A stretch of DNA of 64,000 bases from Methanoculleus formosensis (GTDB taxonomy: Archaea > Halobacteriota > Methanomicrobia > Methanomicrobiales > Methanoculleaceae), in contig NZ_VHLL01000001.1 of the NCBI RefSeq assembly GCF_025384765.1, forward strand, positions 62,001 to 126,000, written 5' to 3'. The notes beneath the pieces were generated by a model. That model searched no databases. It worked only from the letters and a program-made list of their open reading frames with translations, and was not told where the DNA came from. Positions 17,962 to 25,261 of this stretch are shown here, piece by piece. How positions within the stretch are numbered: the first letter of the stretch is position 1; every line of letters begins with the position of its first letter. The position numbers and the translations under genes were made by a program.

Positions 17962-18887
17962 CGTCCCACCTCCAGCACGTACGCCGCCGCGCCGAGGAGC
18001 GGCGCCTGCCCCCCGAGGGCGGAGACGACGAGCCGGGGAAGGGCGAGGTAGCGGTCGATGAACGGGTCCATATACCGGAGCACGATATCTCCATAGTAGC
18101 GGGCGATCGGCCCGTCGAAGACGATCACAGCGGGGTTGTAGGCGACGATGACCGCCGAGACCCCCCGGGCGTTCACCTCCCCGAGCGCCTCCATGAAGGC
18201 GAGGGCGACCGGGTCCTCTGCCCGGGCCGCCTCGAAGATCGCCCGGGTGGAGGAGGCGTCGAAGGCTCCATCCCGGACGCCGGCCGCCTCCCGCCACGCC
18301 GCAAAGAACCCGGGGATGTTCTTTGCCGAGGCGTAGGCCTCCCAGTGGCCGGCAAACCCGCACCCGCAGACGAGGTTGTAGCGGGTATCGACGGGGATAT
18401 GCCCGATCTCCCCCGCGTTCCCGCTCATCCCGAGGAGGAGACGGCCGTTCACCACAGCGCCGCCGCCGATGCCGGTCGAGAGGGTGATGTAGACGACGTT
18501 ATCGGAGCCGCGGGCTGCACCCGCCCACCGTTCACCGAGGACACCGGCCCGGGCGTCGTTGATCAGGGAGACCGCAAGGCCGAACCGCTCCCGGAGCGGC
18601 TCGACGATCTCCACGGCCGGGAACGCCATGTTCGGGGAGCCGACGACCCACCCGCGGGCGGGGTCTATCGGGCCGGCCGATGCGACGCCGATAGCCGTGG
18701 CCTCGCTCCCCTCCGGCGACGCGAGGAGGGCCTCCACCCGGGCGGCGATCGCGGCGGTGATCACCTCCCCGGAGGGCCCCGTCGTCGGCGTCGGGACGAC
18801 GCCGTAGGCGAGTATGGTCGCGTCGGAGCCGACCAGGGCGGCGCGCAGGTTGGTTCCGCCGAGGTCAACGGCAATCATGGTTGTCAT
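17958..18887 (-). CDS. ROK-family sugar kinase (glucokinase-like)
   Basis: The 309-residue protein has the ROK layout: phosphate loop AVDLGGTNLRAAL, catalytic region LINDARAGVLGE, STGIGGGAVVNGRLL and the zinc-site region GEIGHIPVD followed by CGCGFAGHWE. In most ROK proteins that segment is CxCGxxGCxE, and here the third cysteine is His. Glucokinase activity is probable from the family but is not proven. The ATG at 18887 has a GTGA upstream. It heads the kinase-phosphatase-IMPACT operon, and glycogen phosphorylase lies a few genes away. Confidence 0.82.
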   Translation of the reverse strand: MTTMIAVDLGGTNLRAALVGSDATILAYGVVPTPTTGPSGEVITAAIAARVEALLASPEGSEATAIGVASAGPIDPARGWVVGSPNMAFPAVEIVEPLRERFGLAVSLINDARAGVLGERWAGAARGSDNVVYITLSTGIGGGAVVNGRLLLGMSGNAGEIGHIPVDTRYNLVCGCGFAGHWEAYASAKNIPGFFAAWREAAGVRDGAFDASSTRAIFEAARAEDPVALAFMEALGEVNARGVSAVIVAYNPAVIVFDGPIARYYGDIVLRYMDPFIDRYLALPRLVVSALGGQAPLLGAAAYVLEVGR

Positions 18888-19028
18888 GGGGGTCACTTCT
18901 CCGGGCAGCAGGTGCTCTTCTTCTCGGATTACGCGAACTAACGGGATAAACCTTGCTTTCGCCCGCGATGGCCTATCCAGGAGAGAGGGCACGGCGGCCA
19001 GAGGCACAAACGGTGATGACAGCCCGGA

Positions 19029-19259
19029 TCAGACCTCCTCCCCCACCATCATGCAGGGATACTTCTCCCGCGGGTACCTCCCCTCTATACTCTCGCGAAC
19101 GAACTGCTCCCTTGATTCGGCCGCGAGGAGAGCGTTGTAGACCTCTTTTGGAACGCCGGCATAGCGATAGGCGTCGGCGCTCTCGCAGATGACGAGGAGC
19201 GCCCTCGTCGTCGGGTCGTAGCCGACCGACCGCACACCCCCGGCTGACTCTCGTGACAT
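19029..19259 (-). CDS. KTSC-domain protein
   Basis: The 76-residue product has the KTSC core: IxSVGYD, an ALLV strand, AYRYAGVP and VYNALLAAESREQF, ending with the IEGRYPREKY segment. KTSC domains are small folds sometimes fused to lysyl-tRNA synthetase, and their role is unknown. It is a diverged paralogue of the adjacent gene at 19305-19517. Confidence 0.75.
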   Translation of the reverse strand: MSRESAGGVRSVGYDPTTRALLVICESADAYRYAGVPKEVYNALLAAESREQFVRESIEGRYPREKYPCMMVGEEV

Positions 19260-19304
19260 ACGGCGGGTTGTGGCGGGCAGAGATGATAGCGGTTGCGGCG
19301 GGCC

Positions 19305-19517
19305 TCACCGGACCTTCTCGTAGGGGTAGCGCAGCCGGATGAAGTCGCCGAAATACCGCCCTTTCGACCGTGCCGCGAGCATTCCCTCGTAGACGTCGGG
19401 CGGTACCCCGACGTAGTGGTAGACCCCGCCGCTGTGGAACTCAACCTCCAGAACCTCGTCTTCCGGGTCGTAGCCGACCGATCTGATGTTGGTGGACTCG
19501 ACGGTCTGGCGTTGCAT
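19305..19517 (-). CDS. KTSC-domain protein
   Basis: The 70-residue product shows NIRSVGYD, LEVEFHSGGVYHYVGVP, VYEGMLAARSKGRYF and IRLRYPYEKV, the complete KTSC pattern. It lies 45 bases upstream of a second KTSC gene in the same orientation, and the two appear to be an old tandem duplication. Function unknown. Confidence 0.78.
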   Translation of the reverse strand: MQRQTVESTNIRSVGYDPEDEVLEVEFHSGGVYHYVGVPPDVYEGMLAARSKGRYFGDFIRLRYPYEKVR

Positions 19518-19661
19518 GGGCGGGAGTAACGGGGGGTGTGGGGATAAGGGTTGCGGGTGATGGGGAGGGGGTCTGCATCGCCGTGGTGAAGGCTCCGGCT
19601 CGTCCGCCTCACGCCACCGTCAGGCTCATAAACCAAAAGACCCATCCTCCAGGAGATCCAC

Positions 19662-19946
19662 ATGACACGAAGAGACGTAACCGCGGATGAGGCAAAGGCG
19701 ATGGGCGAGCACCTCAAGGTCACCTGGGAGGGGTTCGACGTCGAACAGTTCCGGCGGGGCATGGTCGTGGAACTCGAACACGGCCTCCGCGACCCGGCGA
19801 CGAACGTCACCGACGATGACCTCCTCCTGACGGCAAAGATAGCGCTTGCACACCTGAACGAGTTTCCGGATTACTACGACCGGCTCGAGGAGATGGAAGA
19901 AGAGGCGGAGGCCTACTGGGCGAAGCAGAAAGCGCAGGCGCCCTAG
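19662..19946 (+). CDS. DUF5661-like protein
   Basis: The 94-residue product contains EAKAMGEHLKVTWEGFDVEQF, then VELEHGLRDPATNVTDDD and the strongly conserved AHLNEFPDYYDRLEEME. This is the pattern of the small DUF5661 family common in methanogens. No catalytic motif is evident. It seems to be an independent gene. Confidence 0.75.
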   Translation: MTRRDVTADEAKAMGEHLKVTWEGFDVEQFRRGMVVELEHGLRDPATNVTDDDLLLTAKIALAHLNEFPDYYDRLEEMEEEAEAYWAKQKAQAP

Positions 19947-20012
19947 AGTCCGGCGATCACTTCCGGCAGGCGATGCACAAAAACTATTGCCCCTCTGTTG
20001 CAACGATAACCC

Positions 20013-20222
20013 ATGGAACGAAGGTCGGGGGCCGATTGGATCGGGATACGACAGCGACGGGTCATCGACGGAAGAGAGTACTACGCCGACCGGCTCTACG
20101 AGACCCAGCAGGCCGCAAAGACCTATGCGCAGAAGCTGGAGTACCAGGGAAAGGACGTCCACGTCCTCAGAACCGCCACCGAAGGCGGGCGCCGGGGCTA
20201 CGCCGTCTTCTTCGAGAGATAG
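20013..20222 (+). CDS. Small hypothetical protein
   Basis: The 69-residue product (ADWIGIRQRRVIDGREYYAD, KTYAQKLEYQGKDVHVL) is not recognised. Its alternating charge and aromatic residues and the pattern of one helix between strands look like a genuine small fold. No signal peptide or metal motif is seen. Confidence 0.5.
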   Translation: MERRSGADWIGIRQRRVIDGREYYADRLYETQQAAKTYAQKLEYQGKDVHVLRTATEGGRRGYAVFFER

Positions 20223-20359
20223 TGTCCGGAAAACCTTCAGGCCGGCGGGCGGCCTTCGACGGGGGCGACAACAGGGTGGGGGGCGAACCCCGTCCACATT
20301 CCCCATTACACCATCGCACCGGGGTTTAATATAATTCCCGTACGGCAGGAGCTCGAGGG

Positions 20360-20377
20360 TTGAACCCGCGGGTTCAA
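20360..20377. repeat. Perfect 18-base palindrome
   Basis: TTGAACCCGCGGGTTCAA reads the same on both strands and overlaps the last codons of the acetyltransferase gene ending at 20374. A TATA-like TTTAATATAAT lies just to its left. It may be a hairpin acting as a terminator, or a protein site. Confidence 0.45.
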
Positions 20378-20952
20378 GGTTCCCGGATCGTCGGGGCCGT
20401 CCACCGCTCCCGCCAATCGTTGCTAAGGGCCCCCCAGACGTCGATGTCCTCAAAGGCCCCCCACTTCCTCACGTGCTCCCGGAGGTGCGCCTCGTGCACC
20501 ATCCCGCACTTCGCCATCACCCGGCCGGAGGCCGGGTTGCGGGAGAAGTGCATGGCGTAGACCCGGTGCAGCCCGAGGGCCGAGAACCCGTACCCGATCA
20601 CCGCACGGGCTGCCTCGGTGGCATACCCCCGGTCCCAGCAGGACTTCGCGATCCAGTACCCGAGCTCCGCCCGCCCGTGACTGTGGTCGATCTCGACGAG
20701 CCCGACCGCGCCCACGAGACCCGGTTCGCCGCGGCGGGTGACGGCGTAGACGACCTGATCCCCCTGCTCGAACCCGGGCGCGAGGGAGGCTATCCAGGTC
20801 TCCGCCGCCCCGTCGGGGTAAGGATAGGGGAGAGCGAGGGCGCGGGATGCGACCTCATAGTCGCCGGCGAACCGCTGCACCTCCGGGGCATCCGCGCGGG
20901 TGAACGGTCGCAGGAGCAGGCGGTCGGTCGCGAGGACGGGCTGTCCGGTCAT
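20374..20952 (-). CDS. GNAT acetyltransferase (RimJ/RimL type)
   Basis: The 192-residue protein has RLLLRPFTRADAPEVQRF, AELGYWIAKSCWDRGYATEA (acetyl-CoA loop) and NPASGRVMAKCGM, the Acetyltransf_3 layout of RimJ/RimL-like N-acetyltransferases. The acceptor is unknown. Its ATG overlaps the stop of the upstream paralogue by four bases. The central 165 bases (20492-20656) are identical to those of the paralogue while the flanks differ, which points to recent gene conversion. Confidence 0.85.
   Translation of the reverse strand: MTGQPVLATDRLLLRPFTRADAPEVQRFAGDYEVASRALALPYPYPDGAAETWIASLAPGFEQGDQVVYAVTRRGEPGLVGAVGLVEIDHSHGRAELGYWIAKSCWDRGYATEAARAVIGYGFSALGLHRVYAMHFSRNPASGRVMAKCGMVHEAHLREHVRKWGAFEDIDVWGALSNDWRERWTAPTIREP
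20492..20656. repeat. 165-bp direct repeat, copy 1
   Basis: Every base matches 21079-21243 at an offset of 587. It encodes the acetyl-CoA-binding core of both acetyltransferases. Confidence 0.95.
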
Positions 20953-21539
20953 ACGGGCACCCCTGACGGCACCAGAGAGACATGCGGTCCGGTGAGACCG
21001 GCCTGCTCGCTCAGAATCGCCCATATATCGACATCCTCGTATACGCCCCATTTTTTGATGTGCCCGCGGAGCAGGCCTTCGTGCACCATCCCGCACTTCG
21101 CCATCACCCGGCCGGAGGCCGGGTTGCGGGAGAAGTGCATGGCGTAGACCCGGTGCAGCCCGAGGGCCGAGAACCCGTACCCGATCACCGCACGGGCTGC
21201 CTCGGTGGCATACCCCCGGTCCCAGCAGGACTTCGCGATCCAGAACCCGAGTTCGCCGCGGGCGTGATCGCCCTCGATCCGGAGACGGGCACCGCCGATG
21301 AGCGCCCCATCACGGGCAAGGGTGACGGCGAAAGCCGCGGCGGCGCCGCGTTCGGTGCTTTCGTTGAGCGAAGCGATCCAGACCTCGGCGAGGCCGTCCG
21401 GGTAGGGGTAGGGAAGAAGAGTCGTCGCAGAGACGGCGTAGTCCCCGCAAAGCCGCTGCACCGCACGGGCATCTTCCAGGGTATACGGCCGCAGGAGCAG
21501 GCGGTCGGTTGCAAGGACGGGCTGCTGAACCATGAACAT
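20949..21539 (-). CDS. GNAT acetyltransferase (RimJ/RimL type), paralogue
   Basis: The 196-residue product has the same layout as the neighbour downstream: RLLLRPYTLEDARAVQRL, ELGFWIAKSCWDRGYATEA and NPASGRVMAKCGM. The N-terminal half and C-terminal tail have clearly diverged, but bases 21079-21243 are identical to the neighbour. It is the first gene of the pair. The substrate is unknown. Confidence 0.85.
   Translation of the reverse strand: MFMVQQPVLATDRLLLRPYTLEDARAVQRLCGDYAVSATTLLPYPYPDGLAEVWIASLNESTERGAAAAFAVTLARDGALIGGARLRIEGDHARGELGFWIAKSCWDRGYATEAARAVIGYGFSALGLHRVYAMHFSRNPASGRVMAKCGMVHEGLLRGHIKKWGVYEDVDIWAILSEQAGLTGPHVSLVPSGVPV
21079..21243. repeat. 165-bp direct repeat, copy 2
   Basis: Second copy of the identical block. 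The bases on either side (21078 and 21244) already differ from copy 1, so the edges are sharp. Confidence 0.95.
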
Positions 21540-21775
21540 ACCACCATCACCCCGATCGGATATAAGCCCTGCCGCACCGCGCCCCTGCCCGGGGGAGAGT
21601 GAGAGCGCCGGCAGGAGCCCTCCTGCCGCTCCCGGGCCCGCGCGGACCCGGTCGCGGTTATATCCCGGGGTTTCATTCGCTCTGCTTTGACGGGGTTCTG
21701 GGCATTTCTATCACCCGGACAAGTCCTTTTCCGATGAGAGCCTCTACCATCCTTCCCGCCTGCGAACCAGCAACC

Positions 21776-21783
21776 TTTATTAA
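21776..21783 (+). promoter_or_regulatory. TATA box of gap
   Basis: TTTATTAA lies about 26 bases before the ATG at 21808, so the mRNA is probably leaderless. Confidence 0.6.
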
Positions 21784-21807
21784 TTTTTGTTCTGTATTCC
21801 ATCTTGC

Positions 21808-22833
21808 ATGATCAAAGTCGCAGTCAACGGGTACGGCACCATCGGCAAACGGGTCGCCGATGCGGTCGCCGCACAGCCCGATATGGAAGTCATCGGGGTC
21901 TCCAAGACGAGCGTCTCGGCCGAGGCATACATCGCGAAGAAGCGCGGGTACCCCCTCTACATCGCGGACCTCGGGAAGAAGTCGGCGTTCGAGAAGGCCG
22001 GGATCGAGATCGCCGGCGACGTCGAAGCGATGATCAAGGCCGCCGATATCGTCGTGGACGCCACCCCCGGCGGCGTCGGCGAGAAGAACCGGCCGCTCTA
22101 TGAGAGACTCGGCAAGAAGGCGATCTTTCAGGGCGGCGAGGGGCACGAGGTCGCCGGGTTCTCCTTCAACGCTCACGCGAACTACAAAGAAGCCGAAGGG
22201 CACCAGTTCGCCCGGGTCGTCTCGTGCAACTCCACCGGGCTTGTCCGGCTCATCCACGCTCTGGACCAGGCCTTCGGCGTCGAGCGGGTCCGGGCGGTGA
22301 TGGTCCGGCGCGGAGCGGACCCGAGCGACGTCAAGAGGGGGCCGGTGGATGCCATCGTCCTCAATCCGGCGACCATCCCGAGCCATCACGGCCCCGACGT
22401 CAACACCGTCCTCCCCCACATCAACATCGTCACGCTCGCGATGATCGTCCCGACGACGTTCATGCACATGCACAGCATCCAGATGGACTTGAAGAAGGAG
22501 ACCACCCGGGACGCGGTGCTGAAGGTCTTTGAAGACCACAACCGGATCGGGCTCGTCCGCAAGGCCACCGGGATCAAGAGTAACGCCGAACTCCGGGAGT
22601 ACACCCAGGACCTCGGCCGGCCGAGGACCGACCTCTGGGAGAACGGGGTCTTCGAGGAGTCGGTCTCGGTCCTGAACGGGAAGGAGTTCTACTGCTTCCA
22701 GGCGATCCACCAGGAGGCCGACGTCGTCCCCGAGAACATCGACTGCATCCGCGCCCTGATGGGGACGGTGAAGGACCCGCAGGAATCCATCCGGACGACC
22801 AACAAAGCGCTCAACTTCGTCGCCATCGGGTGA
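21808..22833 (+). CDS. gap: Archaeal (type II) glyceraldehyde-3-phosphate dehydrogenase
   Basis: The 341-residue enzyme oxidises or regenerates glyceraldehyde 3-phosphate with NAD(P) in gluconeogenesis and glycolysis. The N-terminal Rossmann motif VNGYGTIGKRVADAV, the DATPGGVGEKN segment and the catalytic cysteine in SCNSTGLVR are all present. The length and the HxHxHS stretch (MHMHSIQ) fit the archaeal family. The position of the TATA box supports the ATG at 21808. TyrRS follows after 54 bases. Confidence 0.95.
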   Translation: MIKVAVNGYGTIGKRVADAVAAQPDMEVIGVSKTSVSAEAYIAKKRGYPLYIADLGKKSAFEKAGIEIAGDVEAMIKAADIVVDATPGGVGEKNRPLYERLGKKAIFQGGEGHEVAGFSFNAHANYKEAEGHQFARVVSCNSTGLVRLIHALDQAFGVERVRAVMVRRGADPSDVKRGPVDAIVLNPATIPSHHGPDVNTVLPHINIVTLAMIVPTTFMHMHSIQMDLKKETTRDAVLKVFEDHNRIGLVRKATGIKSNAELREYTQDLGRPRTDLWENGVFEESVSVLNGKEFYCFQAIHQEADVVPENIDCIRALMGTVKDPQESIRTTNKALNFVAIG

Positions 22834-22887
22834 AGAGAGAGCGGGGGAGGAAGAAGCATTAACTCCCCGGAAAACCCACTATTTTTA

Positions 22888-23835
22888 ATGGATCCGTACG
22901 AACTGGCGACCCGGAACACCGTAGAGGTCGTCACCGACGAGGAACTGCGCGCGCTCATCGACCGCCCGGTCAGGCGGGTCTACACCGGCTATGAACCGAG
23001 CGGGGAGATCCACCTCGGCCACATGGTGACGGTGAACAAGCTGATGGACCTGCAAGAGGCAGGGTTCGAGGTGACGGTGCTCATCGCCGACCTCCACGCG
23101 TTCCTGAACCGGAAAGGGACGATGGAGGAGATCCGGGAGATAGCCGAGTACAACCGCCTCTGCTTCGAGGGGCTCGGCCTCCGCGGCGCAAAATACGTCC
23201 TCGGGACAGACGTGCAGCTCACGCCGGATTACGAGCTTTCCGTCCTCAAACTATCCCAGGCGATCACCCTCAACCGGGCGAAGAGGAGCATGGACGAGGT
23301 CGGGCGGCAGATGGACAACCCGACGGTCTCGCAGATGGTCTATCCCATCATGCAGATGGTCGATATCGCGACGCTTGAGGTGGACGCCGCCGTCGGCGGG
23401 ATCGACCAGCGAAAGATTCACATGCTCGCGCGGGAACATCTCCCCTCGATCGGGTATCCGGCGCCGGTCTGCATCCATACGCCGATCATCAACGGCCTCG
23501 ACGGGAAGAAGATGTCGTCGTCGGCAGGAAATGTCATATCGGTCGCCGACTCCGAAGAGGATATCAAAAAGAAGATGAAGAAAGCGTTCTGCCCGCCGGA
23601 GGTCGAGAACAACCCGGTGCTCGAGATCCTGCGCTACCACGTCTTCCCCCGGACGGATGCGGTCGCCATCCGCCGGCCCGAGAAGTTCGGCGGCGACCGG
23701 GAGTTTGCCGCCTACGAGGATCTCGAACGTGCCTACGCCGCGGGTGAGGTCCACCCCCAGGACCTGAAGACGGCGACCGCCGCGCACCTCATCGATATCC
23801 TCGCCCCCGTACACGATTACGTCTGCAGCAGGTGA
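22888..23835 (+). CDS. tyrS: Tyrosyl-tRNA synthetase, archaeal type
   Basis: The 315-residue class I synthetase carries HLGH at residues 42-45 and KMSSS at 208-212, the two ATP-site signatures. YEPSG (35-39) and the QMVDI...GGIDQRKIHML stretch set TyrRS apart from TrpRS. The length is normal for archaea, which lack the bacterial S4-like tail. No clear ribosome-binding site was seen. RIO1 starts eight bases after its stop, so tyrS probably begins an operon with rio1 and the KH protein gene. Confidence 0.95.
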   Translation: MDPYELATRNTVEVVTDEELRALIDRPVRRVYTGYEPSGEIHLGHMVTVNKLMDLQEAGFEVTVLIADLHAFLNRKGTMEEIREIAEYNRLCFEGLGLRGAKYVLGTDVQLTPDYELSVLKLSQAITLNRAKRSMDEVGRQMDNPTVSQMVYPIMQMVDIATLEVDAAVGGIDQRKIHMLAREHLPSIGYPAPVCIHTPIINGLDGKKMSSSAGNVISVADSEEDIKKKMKKAFCPPEVENNPVLEILRYHVFPRTDAVAIRRPEKFGGDREFAAYEDLERAYAAGEVHPQDLKTATAAHLIDILAPVHDYVCSR

Positions 23836-23842
23836 TCCGGCC

Positions 23843-24619
23843 GTGGGCCGCGAAGAAGAGCACGAGCGGTTCGACCGCGAGATCGAGGCGATGGGCGTCA
23901 GGGTAAAGGACGCCAACACCGTGAAGGTACGGGACGACGTCTTTGACGAAGTCACCCTGATGGCCCTCTACAAGCTGGTCCACAAGAAGCTGATATCGGT
24001 CATCGGCGGGCCAATAAGCACCGGAAAGGAGGCGAACGTCTTCTACGGGGAGCGCGACGGGCAGGGGATCGCGATCAAGATCTACCGGGTCCAGACTGCG
24101 AACTTCAAGGCGATGAACGAGTACCTGGCGGGAGACCGCCGGTTCTCGAGCGTCCGGGGGACGCGCAAAGCCCTCGTCTTCGCCTGGACGAAGAAGGAGT
24201 ACAGCAACCTCGCCCGGGCGCACGAAGCGGGGATTCCGGTCCCCGAACCGCTCGCGTTCGACCGGAACATCCTCCTGATGCAGTTCCTCGGGCGAGACGA
24301 GATACCCTACCCCCAGCTCAGGAACGCCGACGTCGAGGACTACGCAGCGGTATACCGCGAGATCCTCGGTTACGTGGAGCGGCTCTACCGGGAGGCGCGC
24401 CTGGTTCACGCCGACCTCTCCGAATACAATATCCTCTACCACGAGAAACCATACCTTATCGATATGGGCCAGGCGGTCACCCTGGATCACCCGCGGGCGT
24501 CTGCGTTTCTGGTCCGGGATATCAAGAATCTCAATCGATACTTCTCCCGCTACTGCGACGTAGCCGATGAGGAGGAGATCATCAGGACGCTCATCGGCGC
24601 CGGCCGCCGGGAGCCCTGA
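23843..24619 (+). CDS. rio1: RIO1-type serine protein kinase
   Basis: The 258-residue protein starts with GTG. It has the RIO phosphate-loop variant STGKEANVFYG, the lysine in AIKIY, the catalytic HADLSEYN and the metal-binding IDMGQAV, which is specific for RIO1 rather than RIO2. RIO1 acts as an ATPase/kinase in the final maturation of the small ribosomal subunit. The next gene encodes a Dim2/Pno1-like KH protein of the same pathway, 23 bases downstream. Confidence 0.93.
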   Translation: MGREEEHERFDREIEAMGVRVKDANTVKVRDDVFDEVTLMALYKLVHKKLISVIGGPISTGKEANVFYGERDGQGIAIKIYRVQTANFKAMNEYLAGDRRFSSVRGTRKALVFAWTKKEYSNLARAHEAGIPVPEPLAFDRNILLMQFLGRDEIPYPQLRNADVEDYAAVYREILGYVERLYREARLVHADLSEYNILYHEKPYLIDMGQAVTLDHPRASAFLVRDIKNLNRYFSRYCDVADEEEIIRTLIGAGRREP

Positions 24620-24642
24620 ACACCGGAAGAAAGGGTGCAACC

Positions 24643-25185
24643 ATGACCAGACAGGAGATGAAAGTTTCAGCAGCGAGGATCGGTGTGCTCATCGGGAAGA
24701 GCGGGTCCACGAAACGCGAGATCGAAGAGAAGACCGGGATATCCCTCCTTATCGACAGCGAGGAAGGGATGGTGACGATCGAGGGGGAGGACCCCATCGC
24801 CGTCATGACGGCGACAAACGTCGTCTCCGCGATCAACCGGGGGTTCTCGCCGGAGCGTGCGTTCCGGCTCCTCGAAGACGAAGATATGATGCTCGACATC
24901 CTCGACCTCGCCGACCTCTCGGGGACGACCGGGCAGCTCGAGCGGCTCCGGGGCCGGATCATCGGGAAGGCGGGGACGTCCCGCGCCCAGATCGAGGATA
25001 TGACCGCGACAGAGATCTCGGTCCACGGCAAGACCGTCGCGATCATCGGTCTCCCCGACCAGGTCGAGACCGCGAGGAAAGCCATCGAGATGCTGATCCA
25101 GGGCGTACCCCACGAGAACGTCTACGGCTTCCTCGACCGGAAGAAGAAGGAAGCCAAGCAGGCGATGCTGGAGTACTACTCGTGA
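24643..25185 (+). CDS. Two-KH-domain protein, archaeal Dim2/Pno1-like
   Basis: The 180-residue protein has two KH domains with GxxG loops: [20 protein letters not shown] at about residues 11-30 and [18 protein letters not shown] at about 103-120. It ends [19 protein letters not shown]. This matches the archaeal homologue of Dim2/Pno1, which binds the 3' end of pre-16S rRNA. It is coupled to rio1, as in many archaea. Confidence 0.9.
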   Translation: MTRQEMKVSAARIGVLIGKSGSTKREIEEKTGISLLIDSEEGMVTIEGEDPIAVMTATNVVSAINRGFSPERAFRLLEDEDMMLDILDLADLSGTTGQLERLRGRIIGKAGTSRAQIEDMTATEISVHGKTVAIIGLPDQVETARKAIEMLIQGVPHENVYGFLDRKKKEAKQAMLEYYS

Positions 25186-25237
25186 TGCGGCAGGGCCGGA
25201 CCGACCCTGCCCATGGCGATACGGGAGATATGCAGTT

Positions 25238-25257
25238 TGCAGTGGAAATGAAGGGGT
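25238..25257 (+). promoter_or_regulatory. ORB-like sequence in front of hel308
   Basis: TGCAGTGGAAATGAAGGGGT matches 18 of 20 bases of the origin recognition box core at 32905-32924. It also overlaps the Shine-Dalgarno position of hel308, so part of the match may be chance. Confidence 0.4.
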
Positions 25258-25261
25258 ACAG

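Noticed and set aside
20341-20400. tRNA-like GGTTCAAG near a palindrome
   Set aside because: Only a T-arm-like string. No acceptor, D or anticodon arm could be found around it.
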